Below, in pieces: positions 51,129 to 60,659 of a DNA stretch of 64,000 bases (positions are counted from its first letter, which is position 1; the number at the start of each line of letters is the position of its first letter). The DNA comes from Sphingomonas parapaucimobilis NBRC 15100. GTDB lineage: Bacteria; Pseudomonadota; Alphaproteobacteria; Sphingomonadales; Sphingomonadaceae. The stretch is from positions 53,940 through 117,939 of the forward strand of contig NZ_BBPI01000018.1 of the NCBI RefSeq assembly GCF_000787715.1. Reading direction: 5' to 3'. The translations under genes and the position numbers were made by a program. Under the pieces are notes generated by a model. It was not told the DNA's origin. It was given only the letters and a program-made list of their open reading frames with translations, and searched no databases.

Positions 51129-51806
51129 TCACAGTGTCTTCAGATAGTCCTCGAAGCGCCGCCCCTTTTCGTGTCGAAAGGTGGTGCCCGTGCCGCTGAC
51201 GGTAGCAATTCGGTCGACCCGAAAGTTGCGGAAAGCGTTCCTGGCTTCACACCAGCTGGTAAGGAGCCACGCTGCATCGAACAGGGTCAGTCCGAGCGGT
51301 CTTATCGTCCGTTCGCTCTCGTTTTCCGAAAGGTCCGCATAGGTGATGCGGAGGATCAGGCGTCCGCGTATGGCATCGCGCAACAGGGGCAGATGCGCCT
51401 TGGCACACTCGCTTTCCGATGTCCGCCTGGACACCGCGCGCAGCGGCAGGTTTGAATAGGCCGCTTGCCGGTCGGGTCCCATTGAGGCGGCAAACTTTGC
51501 CGATGCCCGTCGCGCGGCGGCCGCCAGCGGCTTGTCGCTCCGCGCTGCGATCAGGCGCATTCCCAGCATGACCGCCTCCATCTCGTCATGATCCAGATGC
51601 AGCGGCGGCAGGAAATAGCCCTGCTCCAACTGATATCCGACGCCCGGTTCCCCGCGAACCGGTGCGCCCATGGCCTGCAATGTCACCATGTCGCGATAAA
51701 TCGTCCGCACCGACACGCCGAGCATCTCGGCCAGCGTGTCTGCCGAGATCGGGACTGACCGTCCGCGCAGGTGATCGAGAAGCGCAAAAAGCCGCAGTGA
51801 GCGCAT
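51129..51806 (-). CDS. YafY family WYL-domain transcriptional regulator
   Basis: A 225 aa DNA-binding regulator. N-terminal HTH (RLFALLDHLRGRSVPISADTLAEMLGVSVRTIYRDM, split by helix turn) is of the HTH_11 type that starts WYL proteins; the WYL domain lies at ~130-220, although the WYL tripeptide itself reads as LTSWC here. It is divergently arranged 86 bp from a dimeric-barrel gene and a CCTGAC palindrome lies between, so it most likely regulates that gene and itself. The region is lower in GC than its surroundings. Confidence 0.9.
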   Translation of the reverse strand: MRSLRLFALLDHLRGRSVPISADTLAEMLGVSVRTIYRDMVTLQAMGAPVRGEPGVGYQLEQGYFLPPLHLDHDEMEAVMLGMRLIAARSDKPLAAAARRASAKFAASMGPDRQAAYSNLPLRAVSRRTSESECAKAHLPLLRDAIRGRLILRITYADLSENESERTIRPLGLTLFDAAWLLTSWCEARNAFRNFRVDRIATVSGTGTTFRHEKGRRFEDYLKTL

Positions 51807-51825
51807 GGGAAGGCTGTCGTTCCAT

Positions 51826-51885
51826 CCTGACGGAAACTGTCAGGGATGACGTGTATCGCGGGGCTTCACGAACGTCACCGTCAGG
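51826..51885. promoter_or_regulatory. operator in the divergent yafY-type intergenic region
   Basis: CCTGAC, seven bases (GGAAACT), GTCAGG (51826-51844) is a perfect dyad. A further half-site CCGTCAGG lies at 51878-51885. Both fit the kind of TGAC...GTCA palindrome found next to YafY-like regulators. Confidence 0.7.
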
Positions 51886-51892
51886 AAACGCC

Positions 51893-52489
51893 ATGACCGC
51901 CATTTGCTATGAGATCGTCACCTACAGGACCAACGACGCGGATCAGGCGGACAGGGTTCGCGACTACGCACGGGCGCTGCTCGTCCGCCAGCCAGGCTTC
52001 ATCGCCTGGACGCCTTTCAAGGGTGTAGACGATGCGAACGAGCGGGTCGATCTGGTCGCTTGGACCGATCATCATAGCGCCCGCGTCGCCGCGCAAATGG
52101 TCGGGAATGCCCCGGAGTTTGCCGACTTTCGTGGCTCCGTCGCGACGGTCGCGAGTATGGCGCACTACATTGCCCTTTCCCTCGACCCGCAGCCAGTGGT
52201 GGCGGGGAGCGGCATCGAGCTTGGTCGCTTCAAACTGAAGCCCGGTGTCGAGGAAAGCGCGATGCGAGCCGCCTACACGGCGATGGTGTCAGATCATCTG
52301 GGACACCAGCCGGGGTGGCGGCGTCAGCATCTGGTGAAGCTGCAGGATGGTACGTTCGTCGATCTGGCCTTTGCCAGTGACCGCGATCGCGCCGAAGCGA
52401 TCTGCGCCAGTTGGGTTGGTAATGCGGATTGTGACCGCTTCCTTTCCATGATCGAGCCTGTCAGCATGGAGTTCGGCACGATCGTTTGA
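51893..52489 (+). CDS. dimeric alpha-beta barrel (ABM-like) protein
   Basis: A 198 aa protein with two consecutive ferredoxin-like half-barrels: ICYEIVTYRTNDADQADRV...GFIAWTPFKG (N-terminal, ~5-100) and IELGRFKLKPGVEESAMRAAYT...GWRRQHLVKL (C-terminal). The pattern is that of antibiotic-biosynthesis-monooxygenase/NIPSNAP-type domains, but no catalytic residues are evident. Likely target of the divergent YafY-type regulator; function unknown. ATG 51893. Confidence 0.75.
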   Translation: MTAICYEIVTYRTNDADQADRVRDYARALLVRQPGFIAWTPFKGVDDANERVDLVAWTDHHSARVAAQMVGNAPEFADFRGSVATVASMAHYIALSLDPQPVVAGSGIELGRFKLKPGVEESAMRAAYTAMVSDHLGHQPGWRRQHLVKLQDGTFVDLAFASDRDRAEAICASWVGNADCDRFLSMIEPVSMEFGTIV

Positions 52490-52640
52490 GTTGACCGTGC
52501 AGGTGCGGGCTTTCCCAATATACCATCGTTTTTGGGATTGGCGATGCCCTTCAGGGAGCCATCGGCGTCGGGTTACACGGATCATGATGGCCTGCTGCCA
52601 TCCATAGCATCCCACCCCATTCCCCCCTACATCCTCCGTC

Positions 52641-53372
52641 ATGCACCGGGTCGCCCCCGCTATCATCCTGTCGGTTCGGCCGCATGGCGAGCATGGGGCG
52701 ATCGTGCGGGCTTTGACCCGCGCGGACGGGGTGCAGCCGGGCTATGTCCGGGGCGGGCGGTCGCGGGCTTTGCGGCCGGTGCTGCAACCGGGCAATGGGA
52801 TCGTCGGCGAGTGGCGGGCGCGGACGGTGGAGCAGCTTGCCGCGCTGACCGTCGAGCCGGGGCATAGCCGCGCGGGGCTGCATGGCGAGCGGCTGGCCGC
52901 CGCCGGGATCGAGTGGCTCTGCGCGCTGACCGCGGCGACGCTGCCCGAGGAGCAGCCTTATCCCGTGCTTTACGAGGCGCTGGACGCGGTGCTGACCGCG
53001 ATTGAATCGGCCCCGTCCGCGCGAAGTTGGGCGGGGGCGTTGGTGCGCTATGAACTGCTGCTGCTCGGGCAATTGGGGTTCGGGCTCGATCTGGAGCGAT
53101 GCACCGTGACCGGCGGGACCGCCGATCTCGCCTTTGTCAGCCCCAGGAGCGGGGCGGCGGTGTCGGCGGGGGCGGCGTTCGGATACGAGGCGCGGCTGTT
53201 CCCCTTGCCCGACTTCCTGCGCGAGGGCGGGGTGGCCGACTGGCCGGATATCTTTGCCGCCGGGCGGATCACCGCGCATTTCCTGGCGCGCGATATCCTG
53301 GCCGGTCTGCGCAACGATCCGATGCCCGCCCGCGTGCGGCTGTTCGATCGGTTCAAAAGGGCGGTTGCGTGA
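52641..53372 (+). CDS. recO: DNA repair protein RecO
   Basis: Recombination mediator that with RecR loads RecA on SSB-coated DNA. The 243 aa protein has the N-terminal OB fold ([27 protein letters not shown]..., [20 protein letters not shown]) and a helical C-terminal domain with [23 protein letters not shown]. The zinc-binding four Cys of many RecO proteins are reduced to one here, as in E. coli. ATG 52641, 56 bp before leuB. Confidence 0.95.
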   Translation: MHRVAPAIILSVRPHGEHGAIVRALTRADGVQPGYVRGGRSRALRPVLQPGNGIVGEWRARTVEQLAALTVEPGHSRAGLHGERLAAAGIEWLCALTAATLPEEQPYPVLYEALDAVLTAIESAPSARSWAGALVRYELLLLGQLGFGLDLERCTVTGGTADLAFVSPRSGAAVSAGAAFGYEARLFPLPDFLREGGVADWPDIFAAGRITAHFLARDILAGLRNDPMPARVRLFDRFKRAVA

Positions 53373-53428
53373 AGACCGCCCGCTAAGGCAAAGGGCGCTC
53401 CGAACTTAGGCAAGACAAGGGGCCAGCC

Positions 53429-54472
53429 ATGGCATTGATCGCGATCCTCGCCGGTGACGGCATCGGCCCGGAAGTGACCGCCGAAGCGCGGCGCGTGCTG
53501 GAGGCGCTGGACCTGGGCCTGACCTTCGAGGAAGCCAAGGTCGGCGGGGCGGCCTATGAGGCGGCCGGGCATCCGCTGCCGCCCGAGACGCTGGAGGTGG
53601 CGGGCCGCGCCGACGCGCTGCTGTTCGGGGCGGTCGGCGATCCGCGCTTCGACAATCTGGAGCGCGCGCATCGGCCGGAGCAGGCGATCCTGGGCCTGCG
53701 CAAGGCGTTCGGCCTGTTCGCCAATCTGCGCCCCGCGCGCCTGTTCGAGGGGCTGGAGGATGCCAGCTCGCTGCGCCCCGATATCGCCCGCCGCATCGAC
53801 ATGGTGATCGTGCGCGAGTTGACCGGCGACGTCTATTTCGGCGCCAAGGGTCGCGGCACCACCGAGGCGGGCTTGCGCGAAGGTCATGACCTGATGCGCT
53901 ATGATGAAGAGGAAGTCGCCCGGATCGCCCGTGTCGGTTTCGAGACCGCGATGCGCCGCCGCCGCCGCTTGCTGTCGGTCGACAAGGCCAATGTGCTGGA
54001 AACGTCGCAGCTGTGGCGCGACGTGGTGATCGAGGTGGCGAAGGAGTATCCGGACGTCGCGCTCGACCATATGTATGTCGACAATTGCGCGATGCAGCTG
54101 GTGCGTGATCCGGGCCAGTTCGACGTCATCCTGACCGGCAACCTGTTCGGCGACATCCTGTCGGATCAGGCATCGATGTGCGCGGGGTCGATCGGGATGC
54201 TGCCGTCGGCCGCGCTGGGCGCGACCGGCAAGGGGCTGTACGAGCCGATCCATGGCTCGGCCCCCGACATTGCAGGGCAGGGCAAGGCGAACCCCTGCGC
54301 CGCGATCCTGTCGGCGGCGATGATGCTGCGCCACTCGCTGGGGCAGCCGCAAGCGGCCGATCGCATCGACGCGGCGGTGGCGGGCGCGATCCGCGAGGGC
54401 GCGCGGACCGGCGATCTGGGCGGCAGCCTGTCGACCCGCGCCATGGCCGACGCGATCCTCCAGCGCCTCTGA
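53429..54472 (+). CDS. leuB: 3-isopropylmalate dehydrogenase
   Basis: NAD-dependent decarboxylating dehydrogenase of leucine synthesis. The 347 aa protein shows AGDGIGPEV at the N-terminus, [43 protein letters not shown] with catalytic Lys, [30 protein letters not shown] with metal-binding Asp, and the adenine-binding [15 protein letters not shown]. Start follows a conserved ATG at 53429. Confidence 0.97.
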   Translation: MALIAILAGDGIGPEVTAEARRVLEALDLGLTFEEAKVGGAAYEAAGHPLPPETLEVAGRADALLFGAVGDPRFDNLERAHRPEQAILGLRKAFGLFANLRPARLFEGLEDASSLRPDIARRIDMVIVRELTGDVYFGAKGRGTTEAGLREGHDLMRYDEEEVARIARVGFETAMRRRRRLLSVDKANVLETSQLWRDVVIEVAKEYPDVALDHMYVDNCAMQLVRDPGQFDVILTGNLFGDILSDQASMCAGSIGMLPSAALGATGKGLYEPIHGSAPDIAGQGKANPCAAILSAAMMLRHSLGQPQAADRIDAAVAGAIREGARTGDLGGSLSTRAMADAILQRL

Positions 54473-54477
54473 ACCCC

Positions 54478-55578
54478 ATGAGCGCGCTCCTCGAACTCGC
54501 GGTCGTCATCCCGACCTTCAACGAGCGCGCCAATGTGCCGACGCTCATCGCCAAGCTCGACCAGGCGCTGGCCGGGCGGCGGTGGGAGGCGATCTTCGTC
54601 GACGACAACAGCCCCGACGGCACCGCCGAGGCCGCGCGCGAACTGGGCCGCGTCGATCCGCGCGTGCGGGTGATCCAGCGGATCGGGCGGCGGGGGCTGT
54701 CGTCCGCCTGTATCGAGGGGATGTGCGCCACCGCAGCTCCCATGGTCGCGGTGATCGATGGCGATTTGCAGCATGACGAAACGCTGCTGCCCAAGATGCT
54801 CGACCGGTTGCAGGCGGAAGGCGATCTCGACATCGTCGTCGGCTCGCGCTTCGTCGATGGCGGCGGGACGGGGGACTGGGACCGCGACCGGGTGGCCAAG
54901 TCGGCCTTTGCGACGAAGCTGTCGCAGCGGGTGCTGAACGTGAACCTGTCCGACCCGATGAGCGGCTTCTTCATGGTGCGCACCCAGGTGGCGCGCGACA
55001 CCGTACCGTATCTGTCGGGGATCGGGTTCAAGATCCTGCTCGACATCATGAGCGCCTCGCCGCGCCCGCTGCGCGCCGCCGAGATGCCCTATGTCTTCCG
55101 GCTGCGGACAGAGGGCGAGTCGAAGCTCGATCATGTCGTGGCGATGGAATATCTGATCGCATTGTACGATCGTCGCTTCGGCAAGGTGGTGCCGGTGCGC
55201 TTCGCCATGTTCTCGGCGATCGGCGTGCTGGGGGTGGGCGTCCATATGGCCGTGCTCAGCCTGTTCTTCGTCCTGCTGGGCGCCAGCTTCCTCGCCAGCC
55301 AGATCGTCGCGGTGGCGGCGGCGATGACGTTCAACTTCTTCCTGAACAATGCGCTGACCTATCGCGATCGGCGCCTGACCGGGGTCAAGCCGCTGCTCGA
55401 CGGCTGGGTGTCCTTCTGCCTGGTCTGCGCGGTGGGGGCGATCGCCAATGTCGGCGTCGCGGCCTTCCTGCACGATGCGCGGGCCAATGAGTGGGCATTG
55501 TCGGCACTGATCGGCGTGCTGGTCGGGGCGGTGTGGAATTATGCGCTGTCGTCGCGGTTCGTCTGGGGGCGGTACTGA
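54478..55578 (+). CDS. polyprenyl-phosphate sugar synthase (GT2) fused to GtrA domain
   Basis: Two-part membrane enzyme of 366 aa. Residues ~1-230 are a DPM1-like family 2 glycosyltransferase (VVIPTFNERANVPTLI, FVDDNSPDGTAE, VIDGDLQHDE with DxD, GGGTGDWDRDRVAKS and SDPMSGFFMV), making polyprenyl-phosphate-mannose or -glucose at the inner face of the membrane. Residues ~235-360 are a GtrA-like four-helix domain (FSAIGVLGVGVHMAVLSLFF..., NFFLNNALTYRDRR), thought to help flip the product. It begins 5 bp after leuB and ends convergent with the PMT gene, the likely user of the product. Confidence 0.93.
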   Translation: MSALLELAVVIPTFNERANVPTLIAKLDQALAGRRWEAIFVDDNSPDGTAEAARELGRVDPRVRVIQRIGRRGLSSACIEGMCATAAPMVAVIDGDLQHDETLLPKMLDRLQAEGDLDIVVGSRFVDGGGTGDWDRDRVAKSAFATKLSQRVLNVNLSDPMSGFFMVRTQVARDTVPYLSGIGFKILLDIMSASPRPLRAAEMPYVFRLRTEGESKLDHVVAMEYLIALYDRRFGKVVPVRFAMFSAIGVLGVGVHMAVLSLFFVLLGASFLASQIVAVAAAMTFNFFLNNALTYRDRRLTGVKPLLDGWVSFCLVCAVGAIANVGVAAFLHDARANEWALSALIGVLVGAVWNYALSSRFVWGRY

Positions 55579-55602
55579 GTTCGGGATGAGGGCGGGGCGT
55601 GG

Positions 55603-55684
55603 GCTTCGACTTCGCTCAGCCTGAACGGCGGTTTATATAAAGCCTGACCCCAAACTCCGTTCAGCCTGATCGAAGTCGAAGGCC
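55603..55684. repeat. paired palindromic repeat, family C copy 8, outward orientation
   Basis: Arms occur in the reverse order to the other copies: GGCTTCGACTTCGCTCAGCC first, then CGTTCAGCCTGATCGAAGTC. It lies between the two convergent mannosylation-type genes. Confidence 0.85.
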
Positions 55685-55695
55685 AAGGGACGGCC

Positions 55696-56952
55696 TCACC
55701 GCCAGTCCATGAACCACGCATAGCGCGCAAAGGACTTTGGCCCCGCCAGCGCCCCCGCTGTCAGGATCGGATAGAAATACACGAACAGGCACGCCACCGC
55801 GACCAGATAGGCCTCGTCCCAGTCGCGCAACCACGTCCGCCAGCGATCGATCGCCACAGCCAGCACGACCGACAGCCAGATCGCGGGCAGGAAGTAATAA
55901 TAATAGAAGCCCAGCGACTTGGGGATGATCGCCCAGACCGCGAAGCCGCCGATCCAGAGTGCCGCCGCGACGCCCAGCCGTACCTCGCGTGTCCGCAGCC
56001 ACCCGAGCGCGCATGCCGCCACCGCGACCAGTCCGCCCCACATCACCGCCGGATTGCCCAGCAGGAAGATGCCCCGCTGCGCACCCTGGGCCATTTCATA
56101 GAAATACCAGATCGGCCGCCCGATCACGGGCCAGCTCCACCATGTCGACTGGTAATGATGCGGCGGCAGGATCTGGGTCTGGCGGGCATACATTTCGAGC
56201 TGGAAGGGCAGAAGCTCCGCCAGCGTCATCGGCTCGCGCATATAGAAGAAGGCCGGTGCAAAGGTCGCCGCATAGGCCAGCGCCGCGCCCAGGCCGAGAA
56301 GACCCCAGGCCGACCACCAGCGCAGGCCCGGCCAGCGGCTGGGATCCTGTCGCTTCAACAGGACAAAGCCGATCGCCGCATAGCCCAGATAGGGCATTGC
56401 CGCCCATTTCACCCCGACTGCGAGACCCAGCAGCACCGCGCCCAGCGTCCAGCGCCAGCGACTCCGCGCGGCGTTCCCGCGCATCGCCCAGGCCATCGCC
56501 GCGACGGCCAGCACGACGAACGCCGCCATGAAGCCGTCGAGCATCGCGATCCGCGCCTGCACCAGCACCATGAAGTTCAACATCGTCAGCAGCGCGCCGA
56601 TCGCCGCTGCGCGTGTCCGTCGGGTCATCAGCCAGACGATGCCGAACACCCCGCCGACGATCGCCGTCCCCGCGACCGTGGACAGCGCGCGCCAGCCCAG
56701 CGCGTTGTCGCCGAACAGCAGCATGCCCGCCGCGATCAACGTCTTGCCGAGCAGCGGATGCTCGATATTCACCGGCCCCTCCAGAGCCAGCAGCGTGCGC
56801 GCGGCGGGAACGTAATGCACTTCGTCGAAGACCAGCATCGGCGGCATGGTCAGCCGCCAGCAGAACAGCGCCTGTGCCGCGATCAACAGGGCCAGCAGGG
56901 CCGAAACCGGGCGATGGAACGGGGCGAGCAGGCGGCGCATGAGCCCGGTCAT
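55696..56952 (-). CDS. PMT/GT39-family dolichyl- (polyprenyl-)phosphate mannosyltransferase
   Basis: Multi-pass inner-membrane transferase, 418 aa, that would move a lipid-linked sugar to Ser/Thr of exported proteins. The acidic DE pair after TM1 is MLVFDEVHYVPAA (~36), followed by IEHPLLGKTLIAAG, ALGWRALSTVAGT, VLVQARIAMLDGFM, and WWSWPVIGRPIWYFY; the Y-rich SLGFYYYYFLPAIW lies near the C-terminus. This is the PMT family rather than ArnT, because of the DE and the PHHYQSTWWSWP loop. Start at 56952 (MTGLMRRLLAP). The neighbouring GT2/GtrA gene supplies the likely donor. Confidence 0.9.
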   Translation of the reverse strand: MTGLMRRLLAPFHRPVSALLALLIAAQALFCWRLTMPPMLVFDEVHYVPAARTLLALEGPVNIEHPLLGKTLIAAGMLLFGDNALGWRALSTVAGTAIVGGVFGIVWLMTRRTRAAAIGALLTMLNFMVLVQARIAMLDGFMAAFVVLAVAAMAWAMRGNAARSRWRWTLGAVLLGLAVGVKWAAMPYLGYAAIGFVLLKRQDPSRWPGLRWWSAWGLLGLGAALAYAATFAPAFFYMREPMTLAELLPFQLEMYARQTQILPPHHYQSTWWSWPVIGRPIWYFYEMAQGAQRGIFLLGNPAVMWGGLVAVAACALGWLRTREVRLGVAAALWIGGFAVWAIIPKSLGFYYYYFLPAIWLSVVLAVAIDRWRTWLRDWDEAYLVAVACLFVYFYPILTAGALAGPKSFARYAWFMDWR

Positions 56953-57113
56953 GGCCGACCGGCCCCAAGGGGACAATTGCTTTTTCGGTCGCGTTCGGAA
57001 CGGCGGGCCACCCTAACCAAACTTTCAGACACTCGAGTTAGGTCGATGCTTTGGAACGCAGGCCGTTGGCCGGTCGGGGCGATTGCAGCCGCAACAAGGG
57101 ATGGGATGGCGCG

Positions 57114-58448
57114 ATGGGTTGGCTTGGCAAAAAGGAAGTGAATGTCGATCAGGTCATGGCCAAGGCCGTGTTCGATCATTCGCCTGATGCGATGCTGCTG
57201 TTTTCGGGCGGCAAGTTCGTCTCGGCCAATCCGGCCGCCGCGCGGGTCTATGACCGTCCGCTCCAGGCGATCCTGGGCCATTCGCCCGCGACCTTTGCCG
57301 CGCCCTGTCAGCCTGACGGGCGCCCGACCGAAGTGCATGTCGGCGAACGGGTGGCGCAGGCGCTTCAGGAGGGCTTTGCGCGATTCGAGTGGCTGAACAC
57401 CGACAGTCGCGGTCAGATCGTGCGTATGCTGGTCACGCTGATCCCTGCGCATGTCGTGACGCCGCAGGACATGCTGGTCCTGTGCCAGGAAATGGGCGAG
57501 ACGATGGCGATCGTGAACCAGCTGGGGGACGGGCTGTCGCGCCTGGCCAATGGCGACCTGATGCATCGGATCGAAAAGCCGTTCCGCGACGATTACGAGC
57601 CGCTGCGCCTCCATTTCAACGAGGCGGCACAGATGCTGGGCGGATCCATCGAGTCGATCAACGCCTCGTCGCGCCGGGTGCATAGCGCGGCGTTGGAGAT
57701 CGGCAAGGCCGCGGGCGACCTGTCGCGGCGCACGGAGCATCAGGCCGCTTCGCTGGAGGAAACCGCCGCCGCGATGCGGCAGGTGACGACCGCGATCCAG
57801 GAGACCGCGCAGTTCGGCAACAAGGCCGCGCAGGTCGCCGCCTCGGCGCAGCAGAATGCGGCGCAGAGCGGCGTCGTGGTGCAGCGCGCGATGGACGCGA
57901 TGGGCGGGATCGAGCGCACCTCCAATGAAATCTCCGAGATTATCGGCGTGATCGACGGCATCGCGTTCCAGACCAATTTGCTGGCGCTGAACGCGGGCGT
58001 CGAGGCGGCGCGCGCCGGTGACGCGGGCAAGGGCTTTGCCGTGGTTGCCAGCGAAGTCCGTGCGCTGGCGCAGCGTTCGGCCGACGCCGCCAAGGATGTG
58101 AAGAGCCGCATCGGCGCGTCGGATGCACAGATCCGCTCGGGCGTGCAGGAGGTCGACGCGGCCGGATCGACGCTGCAGCGCATCGCCGCGCAGGTCAGCG
58201 AGATGGCCACGCTGATCGGCGATATCGCCAGTGCCTCCCAGCAACAGGCGAGCAGCGCGTCGCAGATCACCATCGCGATCGTCGACCTCGACTCGGTGAC
58301 GCAGCAGAATGCCGCCATGGTCGAGGAAGCCTCCGCCGCCGCCCGTGAAATGGTGAGCGAGGCGAGCGCGATGACGGATCAGGTCGGTCGCTTCCGCCTG
58401 GGCGCCCAAGCCCCCGCGATGGCGCAGCCCATGTGGAAGGCGGCCTGA
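57114..58448 (+). CDS. soluble methyl-accepting chemotaxis protein with PAS domain
   Basis: A 444 aa receptor without membrane segments, so it should signal inside the cell. Residues ~10-110 form a PAS domain (KAVFDHSPDAMLLFSGGKFVSANPAA..., split), ~150-210 a HAMP-like linker (LGDGLSRLANGDLMHRIEKPF), then the methyl-accepting coiled coil with the kinase-control tip EIIGVIDGIAFQTNLLALNAGVE (written in parts) near residue 285 and FAVVASEVRALAQRSA after it. No C-terminal CheR pentapeptide is visible. It is isolated: no che or flagellar gene adjoins. Confidence 0.93.
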   Translation: MGWLGKKEVNVDQVMAKAVFDHSPDAMLLFSGGKFVSANPAAARVYDRPLQAILGHSPATFAAPCQPDGRPTEVHVGERVAQALQEGFARFEWLNTDSRGQIVRMLVTLIPAHVVTPQDMLVLCQEMGETMAIVNQLGDGLSRLANGDLMHRIEKPFRDDYEPLRLHFNEAAQMLGGSIESINASSRRVHSAALEIGKAAGDLSRRTEHQAASLEETAAAMRQVTTAIQETAQFGNKAAQVAASAQQNAAQSGVVVQRAMDAMGGIERTSNEISEIIGVIDGIAFQTNLLALNAGVEAARAGDAGKGFAVVASEVRALAQRSADAAKDVKSRIGASDAQIRSGVQEVDAAGSTLQRIAAQVSEMATLIGDIASASQQQASSASQITIAIVDLDSVTQQNAAMVEEASAAAREMVSEASAMTDQVGRFRLGAQAPAMAQPMWKAA

Positions 58449-58455
58449 GCAGCCC

Positions 58456-58587
58456 ATCCTCCCCGATACGGGGAGGGGGACCGCCGCGAAGCGGTGGTGG
58501 AGGGGGCGTACCGCCAATGATGCCGTGCGTGGAAGCCCCCCTCCGTCAGGCCTGACGGCCTGCCACCTCCCCGTGCCGGGGAGGATA
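58456..58587. repeat. REPIN-like repeat, family A copy 6
   Basis: Full-length copy starting 7 bp after the chemoreceptor stop; CCCCCCTCCGTCAGGCCTG and CCACCTCCCCGTGCCGGGGAG are recognisable. Confidence 0.88.
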
Positions 58588-58722
58588 ATGGCGCTCATTC
58601 GTCAGACAATTTGACGAACCCCCGTCTTGCATGGCACCCATGATGCCCAAAGCGGGGGCGGGTGACATGAGGTGTCCTCAATCCCGTCTGTGCGAATGCG
58701 ACAGAATGAACGGGAGAGTGAC

Positions 58723-60597
58723 GTGACGCGAGCGGTTCGATCCACCTTGTGCGCAATTCTGGCGGCCACCGCGCTGTCGCCCCTGACGGCGCAAAGCATG
58801 TCGGCGCAAGGTCCCCTGTCGAATGACGGCCCGGCAAAGACCTTCGCGGTGCAGGGCAAGGGTTTCCTGCGCAACGGCCAGCCGCATCAGGTGATCTCGG
58901 GTGAGATGCACTATACTCGCATCCCGCGCGCCTATTGGCGCGATCGCCTGCGAAAGGCCAAGGCGATGGGGCTGAACACCATCACCACCTATTCCTTCTG
59001 GAACGCGCATGAACCGCGCCCGGGCGTCTATGATTTCAGCGGCCAGAACGACATCGTCGCCTTCATCCGCGATGCCCAGGCCGAGGGGCTGGACGTGATC
59101 CTGCGCCCCGGCCCCTATGTCTGCGCCGAATGGGAGCTGGGCGGCTATCCGTCCTGGCTGCTCAAGGACCGTAGCCTCGTCCTGCGCTCGACCGATCCGA
59201 AGTACACCGCCGCCGTCGATCGCTGGCTGATGCGGCTGGGGCAGGAGGTGAAGCCGCTGCTGCTGAAGAATGGCGGGCCGATCGTCGCGGTGCAGCTGGA
59301 AAATGAATATGGCGCGTTCGGCAGCGACCAGGCGTATCTGCGCGGGCTGGAGGCCAGCTATAAGCGTGCCGGGTTCGCCGATGGCATCCTGTTCACGTCG
59401 AATCAGGGCGGCGATCTGGCCAAGGGGTCGTTGCCGAATCTGCCATCGGTCGTGAATTTCGGCTCGGGCGGCGCGCAAAGCTCGGTCGCCAAGCTGGAGG
59501 CATACCGTCCCGACGGCCTGCGCATGGTCGGCGAGTATTGGGCGGGCTGGTTCGACAAATGGGGCGAGGAGCACCATGAGACGGACGGCAGGAAAGAGGC
59601 CGAGGAAATGGCCTATATGCTCAAGCGCGGCTATTCGATCTCGCTCTACATGGTGCATGGCGGCACCACCTTCGGTTGGATGAACGGGGCGGACTCGCAC
59701 ACCGGCAAGGACTATCATCCCGATACGACCAGCTATGACTATGACGCGCCGATCGATGAGGCGGGCAATCCGCGCTACAAATACGGCCTGATCGCCGCCG
59801 CCATCGCCGAGGTGACGGGCAAGCCCGCCGCGCCGACGCCCGCAGCCACGGTCGCCACGACCTTCCCGGTATCGGCGGTGCGGCGCAGCGCGTCGCTCTG
59901 GGACAATCTGCCCGCGCCGGTGCGTGCCGCGCAGCCGAAGACGTTCGAGGAACTCGACCAGAATTACGGGTACGTCCTCTACCGCGTGAGCGTGCCCGCA
60001 GGTGCGGCGGGGCCGCTGACGCTGAAGGGGATGCACAGCTATGCGCAGGTGTATCTGGACAAGACGCTGGTCGGCACGCTCGACCGGCGGCTTGACCAGG
60101 AGACGGTGGAGCTGCCCGCGCGCGCCAAGCCCGCGACGCTGGATATCCTGGTCGAAAATACCGGCCGGGTGAACTATTCCCATGCGATCCGCACCGAGCA
60201 GGCGGGTTTGACCGGCGCGGTCACGCTGGCGGGGCAGCCGCTCAGCGACTGGCAGATGTTCCGCCTGCCGATGGACAATCTGGCGTCGCTGAAACTGTCG
60301 GCCAAGCCGTGCAACGGGCCGTGTTTCTATGAGGCGACGATGACGGTAGCCAAGCCCGGCGACACCTATCTCGACATGCGGGGCGCGCATAAGGGGCAGG
60401 TTTGGCTGAACGACCATAATCTCGGCCGTTTCTGGAGCATCGGGCCGGTCCACACGCTCTACACGCCCGCGCCGTGGCTGAAGGCCGGGGCGAACCGGGT
60501 GCTCTTCTTCGACCTGACCGGGGATGCGAGCGACAGGCTGGCCACGGTCGACAAGCCCTTTTACGGCAAGGTGACGAACCACCGCGAGGCGCAGTAA
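58723..60597 (+). CDS. GH35 beta-galactosidase
   Basis: Exported glycoside hydrolase of family 35. From the GTG start VTRAVRSTLCAILAATALSPLTAQ gives a signal peptide; then KTFAVQGKGFLRNGQPHQVISGEMHYTRIPR, the hallmark GH35 entry (residues ~40-68), the acid/base Glu195 in QLENEYGAFG and nucleophile Glu271 in VGEYWAGWFDKWGE. The C-terminal third has beta-sandwich domains (GYVLYRVSVPAG..., GQVWLNDHNLGRFWSIGP). 624 aa; GGGAGAGTGAC sits before the GTG, which also excludes upstream ATGs. Activity would be removal of terminal beta-galactose from plant or algal glycans, released to the periplasm. No transporter or polysaccharide-utilisation genes flank it. Confidence 0.94.
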   Translation: MTRAVRSTLCAILAATALSPLTAQSMSAQGPLSNDGPAKTFAVQGKGFLRNGQPHQVISGEMHYTRIPRAYWRDRLRKAKAMGLNTITTYSFWNAHEPRPGVYDFSGQNDIVAFIRDAQAEGLDVILRPGPYVCAEWELGGYPSWLLKDRSLVLRSTDPKYTAAVDRWLMRLGQEVKPLLLKNGGPIVAVQLENEYGAFGSDQAYLRGLEASYKRAGFADGILFTSNQGGDLAKGSLPNLPSVVNFGSGGAQSSVAKLEAYRPDGLRMVGEYWAGWFDKWGEEHHETDGRKEAEEMAYMLKRGYSISLYMVHGGTTFGWMNGADSHTGKDYHPDTTSYDYDAPIDEAGNPRYKYGLIAAAIAEVTGKPAAPTPAATVATTFPVSAVRRSASLWDNLPAPVRAAQPKTFEELDQNYGYVLYRVSVPAGAAGPLTLKGMHSYAQVYLDKTLVGTLDRRLDQETVELPARAKPATLDILVENTGRVNYSHAIRTEQAGLTGAVTLAGQPLSDWQMFRLPMDNLASLKLSAKPCNGPCFYEATMTVAKPGDTYLDMRGAHKGQVWLNDHNLGRFWSIGPVHTLYTPAPWLKAGANRVLFFDLTGDASDRLATVDKPFYGKVTNHREAQ

Positions 60598-60659
60598 GGA
60601 TGGGGGCGGGGCGGCCCGTCATCGGCCCCCCCGCTTCAGGACGGCGTGAAAGGATCCGG

